A stretch of 8,224 nt of DNA. It comes from VGNY01 sp964549635 (lineage in GTDB: Bacteria; Chloroflexota; Dehalococcoidia; GIF9; UBA5629). A program made the translations under genes and the position numbers. Numbering within the stretch: position 1 is the first letter of the stretch; each line of letters opens with the position of its first letter. Positions 1 through 5,711 of the stretch are shown here, one piece after another. Location of the stretch: contig CAZJVJ010000034.1 of assembly GCA_964549635.1 (NCBI GenBank), positions 1 through 8,224 on the forward strand, read 5' to 3'. The notes under the pieces were generated by a model. It ran no database searches. It saw only the letters and a program-made list of their open reading frames with translations, and was not told where the DNA came from.

Positions 1-27
1 ACCATCCTTGCCTTGCTGACGTTGAAT

Positions 28-319
28 CAGGCCAGCGTTGGCCTTCCACTCAGCCGGTTTTTCTCTAAAATTTTGGAAATTGACGGATTAAGGACGTATA
101 TCCTCTATTGCCCCGAAGAAGCCTTCTATATCACGGGGATAAAAGCCGTTCTGGGCCTCCCCCTTTTCCTCACAGAATGCCTCTCGTTCGACCAGAGCTA
201 CTTCTTCCGGTAACTTTTTGACCATGTTCCTGAGCTCACCCTTGACAATGACCCTTAAGATTTCCTTCCTTTCCCCTCTCTTATAGAATATGGATAAGTT
301 CTTCTACTTCTTTCTTTAT
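28..319 (-). pseudogene. Decayed N-terminal fragment of an IS256/Mutator-type transposase (probable)
   Basis: Read on the minus strand, the stretch from about 303 to 88 is open for 71 codons. It encodes a segment with LPEEVALVERE followed by NGFYPRDIEGFFGAIEDIRP. This resembles the N-terminal region of Mutator-family (IS256-like) transposases, where a pattern of the type NGYY-R-L-T-G-IE-L-VPR is common. The reading is broken at both ends. An upstream piece (319-284, IKKEVEELIHIL) is in a different frame and ends in a stop at 283-281. The main frame stops at 90-88, just where VPR would be expected, and a third frame (83-30, SISKILEKNRLSGRPTLA) appears to continue the protein. The DDE catalytic domain would lie beyond the left edge and cannot be judged. 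At least two frameshifts make this a dead remnant. The family call rests on remembered motif style, so it is moderate at best. The small plus-strand reading frame over it (13-213) is taken as its antisense shadow. Confidence 0.42.
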
Positions 320-494
320 GACTCAGCGTCCTGGTGTAACTATTGCCTGTCCACCAGGAGGTATTTTCTATAACCCCACTAGCTTTACACAATTTCATAG
401 TGCGCTACCAGCACTCGTGGTATTCAAATTTTTGTGGATGAGTTTTGATGGTTCGGGTTCACTAGCAATAGATACCAGTGTGGTGGAAGCAAAC

Positions 495-803
495 ATGAAC
501 CCGAAATCCAACCTTGACTTCAAGCTCATGTCTTTGGTCTATAAATTTCATGATTTCGTCAGACCACGCAGGAGCATTCTGGACGAGGTGGGCATTGGAG
601 AAGAATTTTGTGTTTTAGACTATGTCTGCGCTCCCGGGAGTTATGTTGTGCTTCCAGCTGAACTAGTAGGTAAATCGAGGTATGTCCACGCTTCTGACAT
701 CAACACTCTGCTCATTCAGACAGTTCATCGACTGGTTTCGACAAAGGCACTGAATAATGTTCCATACCATACTCCTACAGCAGAAGCAGAAATATCGCCA
801 TAA
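495..803 (+). pseudogene. Truncated, probably inactive class I SAM-dependent methyltransferase fragment
   Basis: The frame is open from 318, but the family-like part begins at the ATG at 495 (MNPKSNLDFKLMSLVYKF), giving 102 residues. The segment DFVRPRRSILDEVGI followed by VLDYVCAPGSY (residues 40-50), and then an acidic-strand ASDIN with D68, matches the start of a Rossmann-fold methyltransferase: motif I, helix, then the residue that usually contacts the SAM ribose. In related proteins motif I normally reads like VLDYGCGPGSY. Here two positions expected to be glycine are V44 and A46, which should damage SAM binding. Family similarity fades after about residue 88 (ALNNV), and the frame stops at 801-803. 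The rest of a normal domain of about 200 residues (motifs IV-VI) is missing. I see no strong Shine-Dalgarno before 495. Together these point to a decayed gene cut by recombination or indel near 750-760. A short functional orphan protein cannot be excluded but is less likely. Confidence 0.55.
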
Positions 804-890
804 CGACCTGATGGCCTACAGAAACCGCGCTGCCCTTTTCGGCATCTGATTGCCATCGTCCCGCCCCCACAAAAATGCAGAAGAAAAGCT

Positions 891-1190
891 TCACCTTTCA
901 TGTCTGTTATACCCTCTTGCCTTTTTCATAGCGAGGATTATCTTTATGCCTTGAAGATTGACCCCCTGTTCCTCAAGCCTGGCTATCTCTTTGATGAGCT
1001 CAATCTCAGGGTCTGAATAGAGCCGCTGTCCAGCCTCGGTACGCGCTGGCTTGAGAAGCCCGACTTTCTCATACCTGCGGATCCGGTGCGCCTGTACTCC
1101 GGTCAATCTGACTGTCACACCCATAACATACTTACCTATTTTATTCTTGTTGAATTGCCTCTCGTTCTCCTCCGGCACAGTTGTGGACAT
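891..1190 (-). CDS. Small MerR-family transcriptional regulator (HspR/GlnR-like), target unknown
   Basis: This encodes a 99-residue protein with one MerR-type winged helix-turn-helix domain. After a charged N-terminal tail of about 20 residues come the first helix region (YVMGVTVRLTGVQAHRIRRY), the wing (EKVGLLKPARTEAGQRLYSD) and a second helical part (EIELIKEIARLEEQGVNLQG) with IKIILAMKKA. The pattern RRYE-x-x-GLLKPART-x-x-x-QRLYSD and the EQGVNLQGIK segment resemble HspR and GlnR-type members. There is no C-terminal effector domain and no metal-binding cysteine set, since the protein has no cysteines. It therefore probably acts as a simple DNA-binding repressor or is controlled by a partner protein. 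The ATG at 1190-1188 is supported by AGGAGG at 1204-1199 (minus strand), eight bases upstream. It is transcribed away from hspR, and its own promoter lies at 1280-1252. Its position suggests cross-talk with the heat-shock genes, but its targets cannot be read from the sequence. Confidence 0.85.
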   Translation of the reverse strand: MSTTVPEENERQFNKNKIGKYVMGVTVRLTGVQAHRIRRYEKVGLLKPARTEAGQRLYSDPEIELIKEIARLEEQGVNLQGIKIILAMKKARGYNRHER

Positions 1191-1251
1191 AAGGCTTTCC
1201 TCCTGTTACAGCTAATTACCTTATAAATGAGCCACACTGTATTCAGGAAGA

Positions 1252-1280
1252 ATTATAATGTTATTTACAGTTTGCGTCAA
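1252..1280 (-). promoter_or_regulatory. Sigma-70-type promoter for the leftward MerR gene
   Basis: On the minus strand TTGACG (1280-1275) and TATAAT (1257-1252) are separated by 17 bases, very close to the housekeeping consensus. The expected start of transcription near 1245 would give a leader of about 55 bases before the ATG at 1190. The -35 box is preceded by C, giving CTTGAC as in the divergent hspR promoter. The second arm of a HAIR repeat is not evident here: the position where TCAAG would be expected reads AATAA. Confidence 0.7.
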
Positions 1281-1350
1281 GGCTATGTTATGTTGTGGTA
1301 AGGTGATATTTACATAGTAGTCACGGAACTTCAAAGTAATTGGTAACGGT

Positions 1351-1371
1351 CTTGACATACAGTGAATCAAC
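1351..1371. promoter_or_regulatory. HAIR-like inverted repeat, candidate HspR operator
   Basis: The arms CTTGA (1351-1355) and TCAAC (1367-1371) are 11 bases apart. The HspR-associated inverted repeat described in Streptomyces and relatives is CTTGAGT-N7-ACTCAAG, i.e. CTTGA-N11-TCAAG, so geometry and nine of ten outer arm bases agree; the inner bases (GT/AC) do not match. The site covers the -35 box and most of the spacer of the hspR promoter, so binding would block RNA polymerase. In known systems HspR binds such sites together with DnaK and releases them on heat shock. Applying that here is inference. Confidence 0.6.
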
Positions 1372-1380
1372 TGCTATAAT
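1352..1380 (+). promoter_or_regulatory. Consensus sigma-70 promoter driving hspR and probably the downstream cluster
   Basis: TTGACA (1352-1357) and TATAAT (1375-1380) are both perfect matches to the housekeeping consensus, with ideal 17-base spacing. Transcription would begin near 1387, leaving a leader of about 16 bases that includes the Shine-Dalgarno sequence at 1391-1397. A promoter this strong normally needs a repressor, which fits the HAIR-like operator laid over its -35 region. I found no comparable promoter before clpB, hsp20-1 or lon. Confidence 0.82.
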
Positions 1381-1390
1381 ATTTATCGAC

Positions 1391-1397
1391 AAGGAGG
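1391..1397 (+). promoter_or_regulatory. Shine-Dalgarno that fixes the hspR start
   Basis: AAGGAGG lies five bases before the ATG at 1403. The reading frame is open upstream to a possible start at 1340, but that start lies upstream of the promoter -35 box and the residues it would add do not resemble HspR. The start at 1403 is therefore preferred. Confidence 0.8.
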
Positions 1398-1402
1398 ATG
1401 AT

Positions 1403-1753
1403 ATGGCTGACATCAGTAATTGCCTTGGCGTGTATGTCATGCAGGTGGCGTCTATGCTGACAGGTCTGCACCCGCAGACTTTGCGGAAATATGAGCGCAT
1501 TGGATTTGTAGCTCCGTTGCGCCAAAGCATGGTGCGCCTGTACTCAGACGACGATATTGCGCGCCTTAGGCTGATAAAGCATCTTGTCGATGAGGTGGGT
1601 CTCAACTTGGCCGGGGTGGAACTGGTGCTGAGGCTGAGGGACAGGCTACTTGATATGAAAGAGGAGATTGCCTCGGCAGGAATAAGCCGTCGGTTAGAAG
1701 AACGTTTGGTTTTTTTGATTGACAGCATGCTAGAAATGCTCGGCAATTACTGA
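1403..1753 (+). CDS. hspR: HspR, MerR-family heat-shock repressor
   Basis: This encodes a 116-residue MerR-type DNA-binding protein. Residues about 8-35 (LGVYVMQVASMLTGLHPQTL, then RKYERIGFVAP) carry the helix-turn-helix with the GLHPQTLRKYE signature that marks HspR. The wing segment VRLYSDDDIARLRLIKHL and the VGLNLAGVELVL helix follow. The C-terminal part (about 80-116) is a heptad-like helical tail ending in LVFLIDSMLEMLGNY, suited to dimerisation. In Streptomyces, Deinococcus and relatives HspR represses dnaK, clpB and lon operons from HAIR sites, with DnaK as co-repressor in Streptomyces. Here it sits directly upstream of clpB, hsp20 and lon, behind a promoter overlapped by a HAIR-like site, which fits an autoregulated local regulator. 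The gap to clpB is 90 bases and contains no convincing terminator. Some HspR proteins end in a longer hydrophobic tail; this one is of ordinary length. DnaK genes are not in the window. Confidence 0.9.
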   Translation: MADISNCLGVYVMQVASMLTGLHPQTLRKYERIGFVAPLRQSMVRLYSDDDIARLRLIKHLVDEVGLNLAGVELVLRLRDRLLDMKEEIASAGISRRLEERLVFLIDSMLEMLGNY

Positions 1754-1830
1754 GCCCAACGATGGGCAAGGGGTGACGTGTGAAGTAACTCAAAGGCTGC
1801 TGTAATAAATTCAACTTTGGATTTTAGGTT

Positions 1831-1835
1831 GGAGG
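1831..1835 (+). promoter_or_regulatory. Shine-Dalgarno that fixes the clpB start
   Basis: GGAGG lies eight bases before the ATG at 1844, whose product begins MNINRLTEKGQEAI as is typical of ClpB. An in-frame TTG at 1817 would add nine residues (MDFRLEAGT) that are not family-like and would place this site inside the coding region, so 1844 is preferred. Confidence 0.75.
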
Positions 1836-1843
1836 CCGGAACC

Positions 1844-4441
1844 ATGAATATTAACAGGTTAACCGAAAAAGGGCAGGAGGCGATTCTAGCTGCTCAGAAG
1901 CTGGCAGAGGCGAAGAATCATACTCAGCTTGAGCCGGAACATCTCCTTTTGGCTCTTGTTGACCAAGATGGTGGTGTGGTGCCTCAGATTCTGGGCAAGC
2001 TTGGGGTGAATAACCGGCAGGTAAGGCTTCAGCTTGAGACCGAGCTAGAAAAACTGCCCAAGGCATACGGAGTGACACAGGTCTATCTTTCCCCGCGACT
2101 GAGGCAGGTTCTGGACGCTGCTGAGAAAGAAGCGAGGAACTTCAGAGATGAGTACATCAGCACGGAGCATTTGCTTCTGGCTATAGTTGAAAAAGACGCT
2201 GGCGTCGCTGCCAGAATACTGAAGGAGCAGGGTATCACTGGCGACCGTATTTACCAAGTACTCACATCTATCCGAGGTAGCCATCGGATAACCGATCCCA
2301 ACCCGGAGGATAAATACCAGGCGCTAGAGAAATATGGGCGTGACCTTACCGAAATTGCCCGACGTGGAAAGCTTGACCCGGTCATAGGTCGCGATGAGGA
2401 GATAAGACGGGTCGTACAGATACTTTCGCGACGTACCAAGAATAACCCGGTGCTCATCGGAGAGCCGGGTGTTGGCAAAACTGCGATTGTTGAAGGGCTA
2501 GCCCAACGTATTGTGCGCGGCGACGTGCCCGAGGGACTGAAGAACAAGCGTATTATAGCACTTGACATTGGAGCACTTGTTGCCGGCAGCAAATACCGCG
2601 GCGAATTTGAAGAGAGACTTAAGGCGGTCCTAAAAGAGATACAGCAATCGCAGGGTGAAATTATCGTGTTTATTGACGAGCTTCATACCGTGGTTGGTGC
2701 TGGCGCTGCCGAAGGTGCAGTGGATGCATCCAATATGCTCAAGCCGATGCTAGCTCGAGGTGAACTGCACTGTATCGGTGCAACCACGCTTGATGAATAT
2801 CGCAAGCACATTGAGAAAGACGCGGCACTGGAGCGGCGTTTCCAGCCAGTCATGGTAACTGAGCCATCTGCAGAGGAAACTATCTCTATCCTGCGCGGTT
2901 TGAGAGAACGCTATGAGGTGCATCACGGCGTGCGTATTAAAGACGCAGCGCTCGTGTCAGCCGCCGTACTCTCACACCGCTACATAAGCGACCGATTTTT
3001 ACCTGACAAGGCTATAGACCTGGTTGACGAGGCCGCTGCAAAGCTGCGCACCGAGATTGACAGTGTTCCTACTGAGCTTGATGCGATTCAACGAAGAATT
3101 ATGCAGCTCGAGATTGAGCGGGAAGCCCTTAAAAAAGAAAAGGATTCTGCTTCCAAAGAGCGCCTGTCTAGCATGGAAAAGGAGCTCTCCGAGCTGCGGG
3201 AGCAGGCTAGCAGACTTCAAATTCAGTGGGAGCAGGAGAAACGTGTGATTCAGGAGCTACGCCAGCTTAAAGAAGAACGTGAGCAAACACTGTATAAAAT
3301 TGAGCAGGCAGAACGCCTGGGCAACCTAGAGCAGGCAGCGAGGCTAAAATATGGTACGCTTGTGGAGCTGGAAAAACAGGTCAAGGAAAAGGAGAAAGAG
3401 CTCACCGCTAAGAAGGGTCAACAGCTATTAAAGGAGGAGGTGGATGAGGAGGATATCGCTGAGGTGGTGAGCCGATGGACCGGTATACCTGTAAGCCGCC
3501 TCCTGGAGGGTGAGATTCAAAAACTGCTACGCATGGAGGAGCGGCTACATTTAAGAGTAGTGGGGCAGGATGACGCTATCAGGGCAGTTGCTAATGCTAT
3601 ACGCCGAGCTCGAGCTGGGCTCCAGGACCCTAACCGTCCTTTGGGTAGCTTTATATTTCTTGGCCCTACAGGAGTAGGTAAAACTGAATTAGCGCGGGCT
3701 TTAGCTGAGTTTCTGTTTGATGATGAACGTGCCATGGTGCGGCTTGATATGTCAGAATATATGGAGAAACACACCGTTTCACGCCTAATTGGTGCTCCGC
3801 CGGGGTACGTTGGGTATGAGGAAGGTGGGCAGCTTACTGAGGCAATCCGTCGCAAGCCGTACACAGTTATTTTGCTGGACGAAATCGAGAAGGCCCATCC
3901 TGATGTTTTCAATGTACTCTTGCAGATACTTGATGATGGACGCCTTACCGATGGTCACGGCCGGACTGTCGACTTCAAGAACACGGTGCTTGTCATGACC
4001 AGCAATCTAGGCAGTCAGTGGATTGCCGAGCTTGGACCTGGCCAAGAGGCAGAGATCCGGAGACGGGTTATGGAGGCTCTAAAAGCCCAATTCCGTCCCG
4101 AATTTCTCAATAGGGTAGATGAAATAATCATTTTCCACCAGCTCAGCAGAGATCAAATCAAGCAGATAGTGGATTTACAGTTCGCCCAGCTCAAAAAGCG
4201 ACTGGCTGACCGCCACATTGAGGTCGAGCTTACTGAAGAGGCAAAGGAACTTTTGGTCAGGGAGGGCTATGACCCAGCTTATGGAGCGCGTCCGTTAAAG
4301 CGTACTATTCAGAGGCTGGTACTTGACCCACTAGCCGTGAAAATACTTGAAGGTGAGTTTAAGGAGGGTAATGTGGTTACAGTTGACGTTAAAGCGAACA
4401 ATATCGTTTTCGCGAAGAAAGAAGCGGTTCCGACAGGTTAA
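1844..4441 (+). CDS. clpB: ClpB, ATP-dependent protein disaggregase (Hsp100)
   Basis: This encodes an 865-residue cytosolic AAA+ chaperone of full family length. Order of parts: Clp N-terminal double repeat (about 1-145); NBD1 with Walker A GEPGVGKT (206-213, K212), Walker B FIDELH (E279) and arginine-finger pair R331/R332; a long charged coiled-coil middle domain (about 410-520) that distinguishes ClpB from ClpA and ClpC; NBD2 with Walker A GPTGVGKT (607-614, K613), Walker B LLDEIEK (E680) and FLNR (R757); and a C-terminal small domain with GARPLKR. I see no IGF/IGL-type ClpP-binding loop, consistent with disaggregation and not proteolysis. With DnaK it pulls polypeptides out of aggregates through the hexamer pore. 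It follows hspR by 90 bases and precedes hsp20-1 by 74 bases, so it is probably co-transcribed under HspR control. All ATPase residues look intact. Confidence 0.98.
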   Translation: MNINRLTEKGQEAILAAQKLAEAKNHTQLEPEHLLLALVDQDGGVVPQILGKLGVNNRQVRLQLETELEKLPKAYGVTQVYLSPRLRQVLDAAEKEARNFRDEYISTEHLLLAIVEKDAGVAARILKEQGITGDRIYQVLTSIRGSHRITDPNPEDKYQALEKYGRDLTEIARRGKLDPVIGRDEEIRRVVQILSRRTKNNPVLIGEPGVGKTAIVEGLAQRIVRGDVPEGLKNKRIIALDIGALVAGSKYRGEFEERLKAVLKEIQQSQGEIIVFIDELHTVVGAGAAEGAVDASNMLKPMLARGELHCIGATTLDEYRKHIEKDAALERRFQPVMVTEPSAEETISILRGLRERYEVHHGVRIKDAALVSAAVLSHRYISDRFLPDKAIDLVDEAAAKLRTEIDSVPTELDAIQRRIMQLEIEREALKKEKDSASKERLSSMEKELSELREQASRLQIQWEQEKRVIQELRQLKEEREQTLYKIEQAERLGNLEQAARLKYGTLVELEKQVKEKEKELTAKKGQQLLKEEVDEEDIAEVVSRWTGIPVSRLLEGEIQKLLRMEERLHLRVVGQDDAIRAVANAIRRARAGLQDPNRPLGSFIFLGPTGVGKTELARALAEFLFDDERAMVRLDMSEYMEKHTVSRLIGAPPGYVGYEEGGQLTEAIRRKPYTVILLDEIEKAHPDVFNVLLQILDDGRLTDGHGRTVDFKNTVLVMTSNLGSQWIAELGPGQEAEIRRRVMEALKAQFRPEFLNRVDEIIIFHQLSRDQIKQIVDLQFAQLKKRLADRHIEVELTEEAKELLVREGYDPAYGARPLKRTIQRLVLDPLAVKILEGEFKEGNVVTVDVKANNIVFAKKEAVPTG

Positions 4442-4456
4442 AAGTAACGGTGGGAA

Positions 4457-4482
4457 AATAAAGTTAGCCGTGGGCAGGCCGA
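4457..4482 (+). repeat. Left arm of a 26-base inverted repeat flanking hsp20-1
   Basis: The sequence from AATAAAG through AGCCGTGGGCAGGCCGA is the reverse complement of 5006-5031, with one mismatch (T at 4465 against a C-equivalent in the other arm). It lies between the clpB stop and the hsp20-1 Shine-Dalgarno. A looser A-rich similarity continues inward after GCCGA. I see no target-site duplication outside the arms. Confidence 0.85.
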
Positions 4483-4515
4483 AGGGGAAAATAAAAATAG
4501 GAAGGAGGTGCAATA

Positions 4516-4989
4516 ATGGCAGATTTAATGAGATGGGAACCATTTCGCGAAATGATGAGTCTGAGGGACGCTATGGACAAACTATTTGAGGATAGCTTCG
4601 TCCGGCCGTCCAGACTACTCTGGCCTGTGCTCGGTAGAGGCGAACTACCCATCGATATGTACCAGACGGATAATGATGTGGTAGTCAAGACTTCTATACC
4701 GGGCTTAAAGCCTGAGGAGGTGGATATCTCCATCACAGGTGATACACTCACCATAAAAGGTGAGCACAAGGAAGAGAAAGAGGCCAAGGAGCAGGACTAC
4801 TTTTGCAAGGAACTTCGCTACGGAGCCTTCAGCCGCTCGGTAGCCATCCCCGTACCCGTTAAGGCCGAGAAGGCAGAGGCTACATTTGAAAACGGTATGT
4901 TGACCATAACCCTGCCCAAGGCCGAACAGGCAAAGCCTAAACAGATCAAGGTTAAAGCCAAAACAGCAATTGAAGGTTCAAAAAAGTAG
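4516..4989 (+). CDS. hsp20: Hsp20/alpha-crystallin small heat-shock protein 1
   Basis: This encodes a 157-residue ATP-independent holdase. The N-terminal arm (1-45, with MRWEPFREMMSLRDAMDKLF) is typical of bacterial class A small heat-shock proteins. The alpha-crystallin beta sandwich runs from about 46 (LPIDMYQTDNDVVVKTSIPG) to about 139. It includes LTIKGEH, the GAFSRSVAIP segment, and the family hallmark AxxxNGxLxITLPK seen as ATFENGMLTITLPK. A short tail holds KQIKVK, an IxV/I-type anchor that docks on neighbouring subunits in oligomers. It would bind unfolding proteins in the cytosol and pass them to ClpB/DnaK, which fits its place 74 bases after clpB. The ATG at 4516 follows an excellent AAGGAGGTG (4502-4510) at five bases, predicting strong translation. 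The gene is enclosed by inverted repeat arms at 4457-4482 and 5006-5031, which its paralogue at 5230 lacks. Confidence 0.95.
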   Translation: MADLMRWEPFREMMSLRDAMDKLFEDSFVRPSRLLWPVLGRGELPIDMYQTDNDVVVKTSIPGLKPEEVDISITGDTLTIKGEHKEEKEAKEQDYFCKELRYGAFSRSVAIPVPVKAEKAEATFENGMLTITLPKAEQAKPKQIKVKAKTAIEGSKK

Positions 4990-5005
4990 TTTTATTATAT
5001 ACCCG

Positions 5006-5031
5006 TCGGCCTGCCCACGGCTGACTTTATT
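5006..5031 (-). repeat. Right arm of the 26-base inverted repeat flanking hsp20-1
   Basis: This segment is the reverse complement of 4457-4482 with one mismatch. It starts 16 bases after the hsp20-1 stop codon. The two arms enclose 523 bases containing the complete gene and its ribosome-binding site. The arms could be ends of a past insertion, two copies of a dispersed intergenic repeat in opposite orientation, or a long-range RNA stem. Confidence 0.85.
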
Positions 5032-5172
5032 GGATTGGGTGTGATGGCCAAGACGCCTAAGCATAATAAAGCTGGCTTGGATGTGAAAACCGGCTATTGT
5101 CAGTATTTTGTGATGTATAGCGAAGTTGGTGAAGTTAAGTTGTTGCACACTGGCTTGGGTGTTTCAACTTCG
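5031..5172 (+). repeat. Short repeated motifs in the hsp20-1/hsp20-2 gap
   Basis: The 240-base gap between the two hsp20 genes contains no credible reading frame. It holds three copies of a 12-base motif of the form TGG(A/C)TTGG(A/G)TGT at 5031-5042, 5073-5084 and 5151-5162. The last two extend into a 19-base similarity with 15 identities (5072-5090 and 5150-5168). A perfect 8-base inverted pair CGAAGTTG (5121-5128) and CAACTTCG (5165-5172) encloses 36 bases. I found no clear promoter or terminator here. Function is unknown; short similarities can arise by chance in a G/T-rich stretch. Confidence 0.45.
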
Positions 5173-5229
5173 GACAGGAGCTAGGGTGACTTTCCATCGG
5201 TAAAATGTTAAGAAGGAGGTCAGATTACT

Positions 5230-5706
5230 ATGTTCGAATTCCGCCGTGAATGGATCAATGATGTTAATATAATGCGGCAGGAGATTGGCCGTTTACTGGA
5301 CCATTTTGCTGGTGCCAAGCCACCGATGGTCAGGTTTTCGTCCACTGTTTGGAAGCCGGCCATTGACCTTTATGAGACTGATGATGAATTTGTGGTGACT
5401 GTTGAACTGGCCGGCGTAGAGGAGTCCGCACTTCAGGTAACGGTCGACCGCAATATCTTTACCATACGTGGCGAACGGCAAAAGACTTTTAAAGGTAGCA
5501 AAACGGGGGTCTACCATCAGATGGAGATCTCAAGCGGCCCCTTTGAGCGTAGCATTATTCTTCCTGCGGTAGTAGATACTGAAGGTGCTGTAGCCTCTTA
5601 CGAGAACGGTCTAGTTGAAATCATCTTACCGAAAGTCAAGAAAGAGCGGACTGTTAAATTAGGGGTGAAAATTAAGTTACCTGAAAAATCGGGTTACAGG
5701 GGGTGA
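5230..5706 (+). CDS. hsp20: Hsp20/alpha-crystallin small heat-shock protein 2
   Basis: This encodes a 158-residue small heat-shock protein of the same family as its neighbour but clearly diverged. The N-terminal arm (about 1-40) begins MFEFRREWINDVNIMRQEIG and is shaped differently from that of the first protein. The crystallin domain starts at about WKPAIDLYETDDEFVVTVEL and includes the IFTIRGER strand. It continues through GPFERSIILP and the hallmark ASYENGLVEIILPK. The tail has VKIKL in place of a classical IxI anchor, so its oligomer contacts may differ. Two different Hsp20 proteins can form mixed oligomers in some bacteria; whether these do is unknown. The ATG at 5230 is preceded by AAGGAGGT (5213-5220) at nine bases. 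The stop codon (5704-5706) lies five bases before the lon ATG, so translation of the two is probably coupled. Confidence 0.94.
   Translation: MFEFRREWINDVNIMRQEIGRLLDHFAGAKPPMVRFSSTVWKPAIDLYETDDEFVVTVELAGVEESALQVTVDRNIFTIRGERQKTFKGSKTGVYHQMEISSGPFERSIILPAVVDTEGAVASYENGLVEIILPKVKKERTVKLGVKIKLPEKSGYRG
5698..5705 (+). promoter_or_regulatory. Shine-Dalgarno that fixes the lon start, inside the hsp20-2 3' end
   Basis: AGGGGGTG ends six bases before the ATG at 5712 and overlaps the last codons of hsp20-2. An in-frame GTG at 5703 would add three residues but would have its ribosome-binding site too close. The ATG at 5712 is preferred, though a GTG start cannot be excluded. Confidence 0.6.
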
Positions 5707-5711
5707 ATGTT

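Noticed and set aside
13..213. Plus-strand reading frame of 66 codons
   Set aside because: It lies antisense to the transposase-like remnant, has no ribosome-binding site and no recognisable motif.
445..474. Possible promoter TTGATG-18-TAGATA before the methyltransferase fragment
   Set aside because: Both boxes deviate from consensus and the downstream gene appears dead, so the match is not distinguishable from chance.
751..849. Short plus-strand frame after the methyltransferase (product including QQKQKYRHNDLMAYRNRA)
   Set aside because: It is in another frame from the methyltransferase, has no convincing ribosome-binding site and is not recognisable; it may be debris from a different gene.
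872..890. Weak hairpin (GAAG/CTTC) followed by a T run on the minus strand, possible terminator of the leftward MerR gene
   Set aside because: The stem is only four pairs and the T run is separated from it; too weak to call.
1321..1746. Long minus-strand reading frame opposite hspR
   Set aside because: It is a serine-rich shadow of the hspR coding frame and runs over the hspR promoter.
1754..1767. GCCC-AACGAT-GGGC hairpin after the hspR stop, as a terminator
   Set aside because: Only four base pairs and no T tract; more likely neutral.
1754..1843. A second HAIR or CIRCE element before clpB
   Set aside because: An ACTCAAAG half-site is present at 1788-1795, but no matching CTTGA arm lies at the right distance, and no TTAGCACTC-type CIRCE arm is present.
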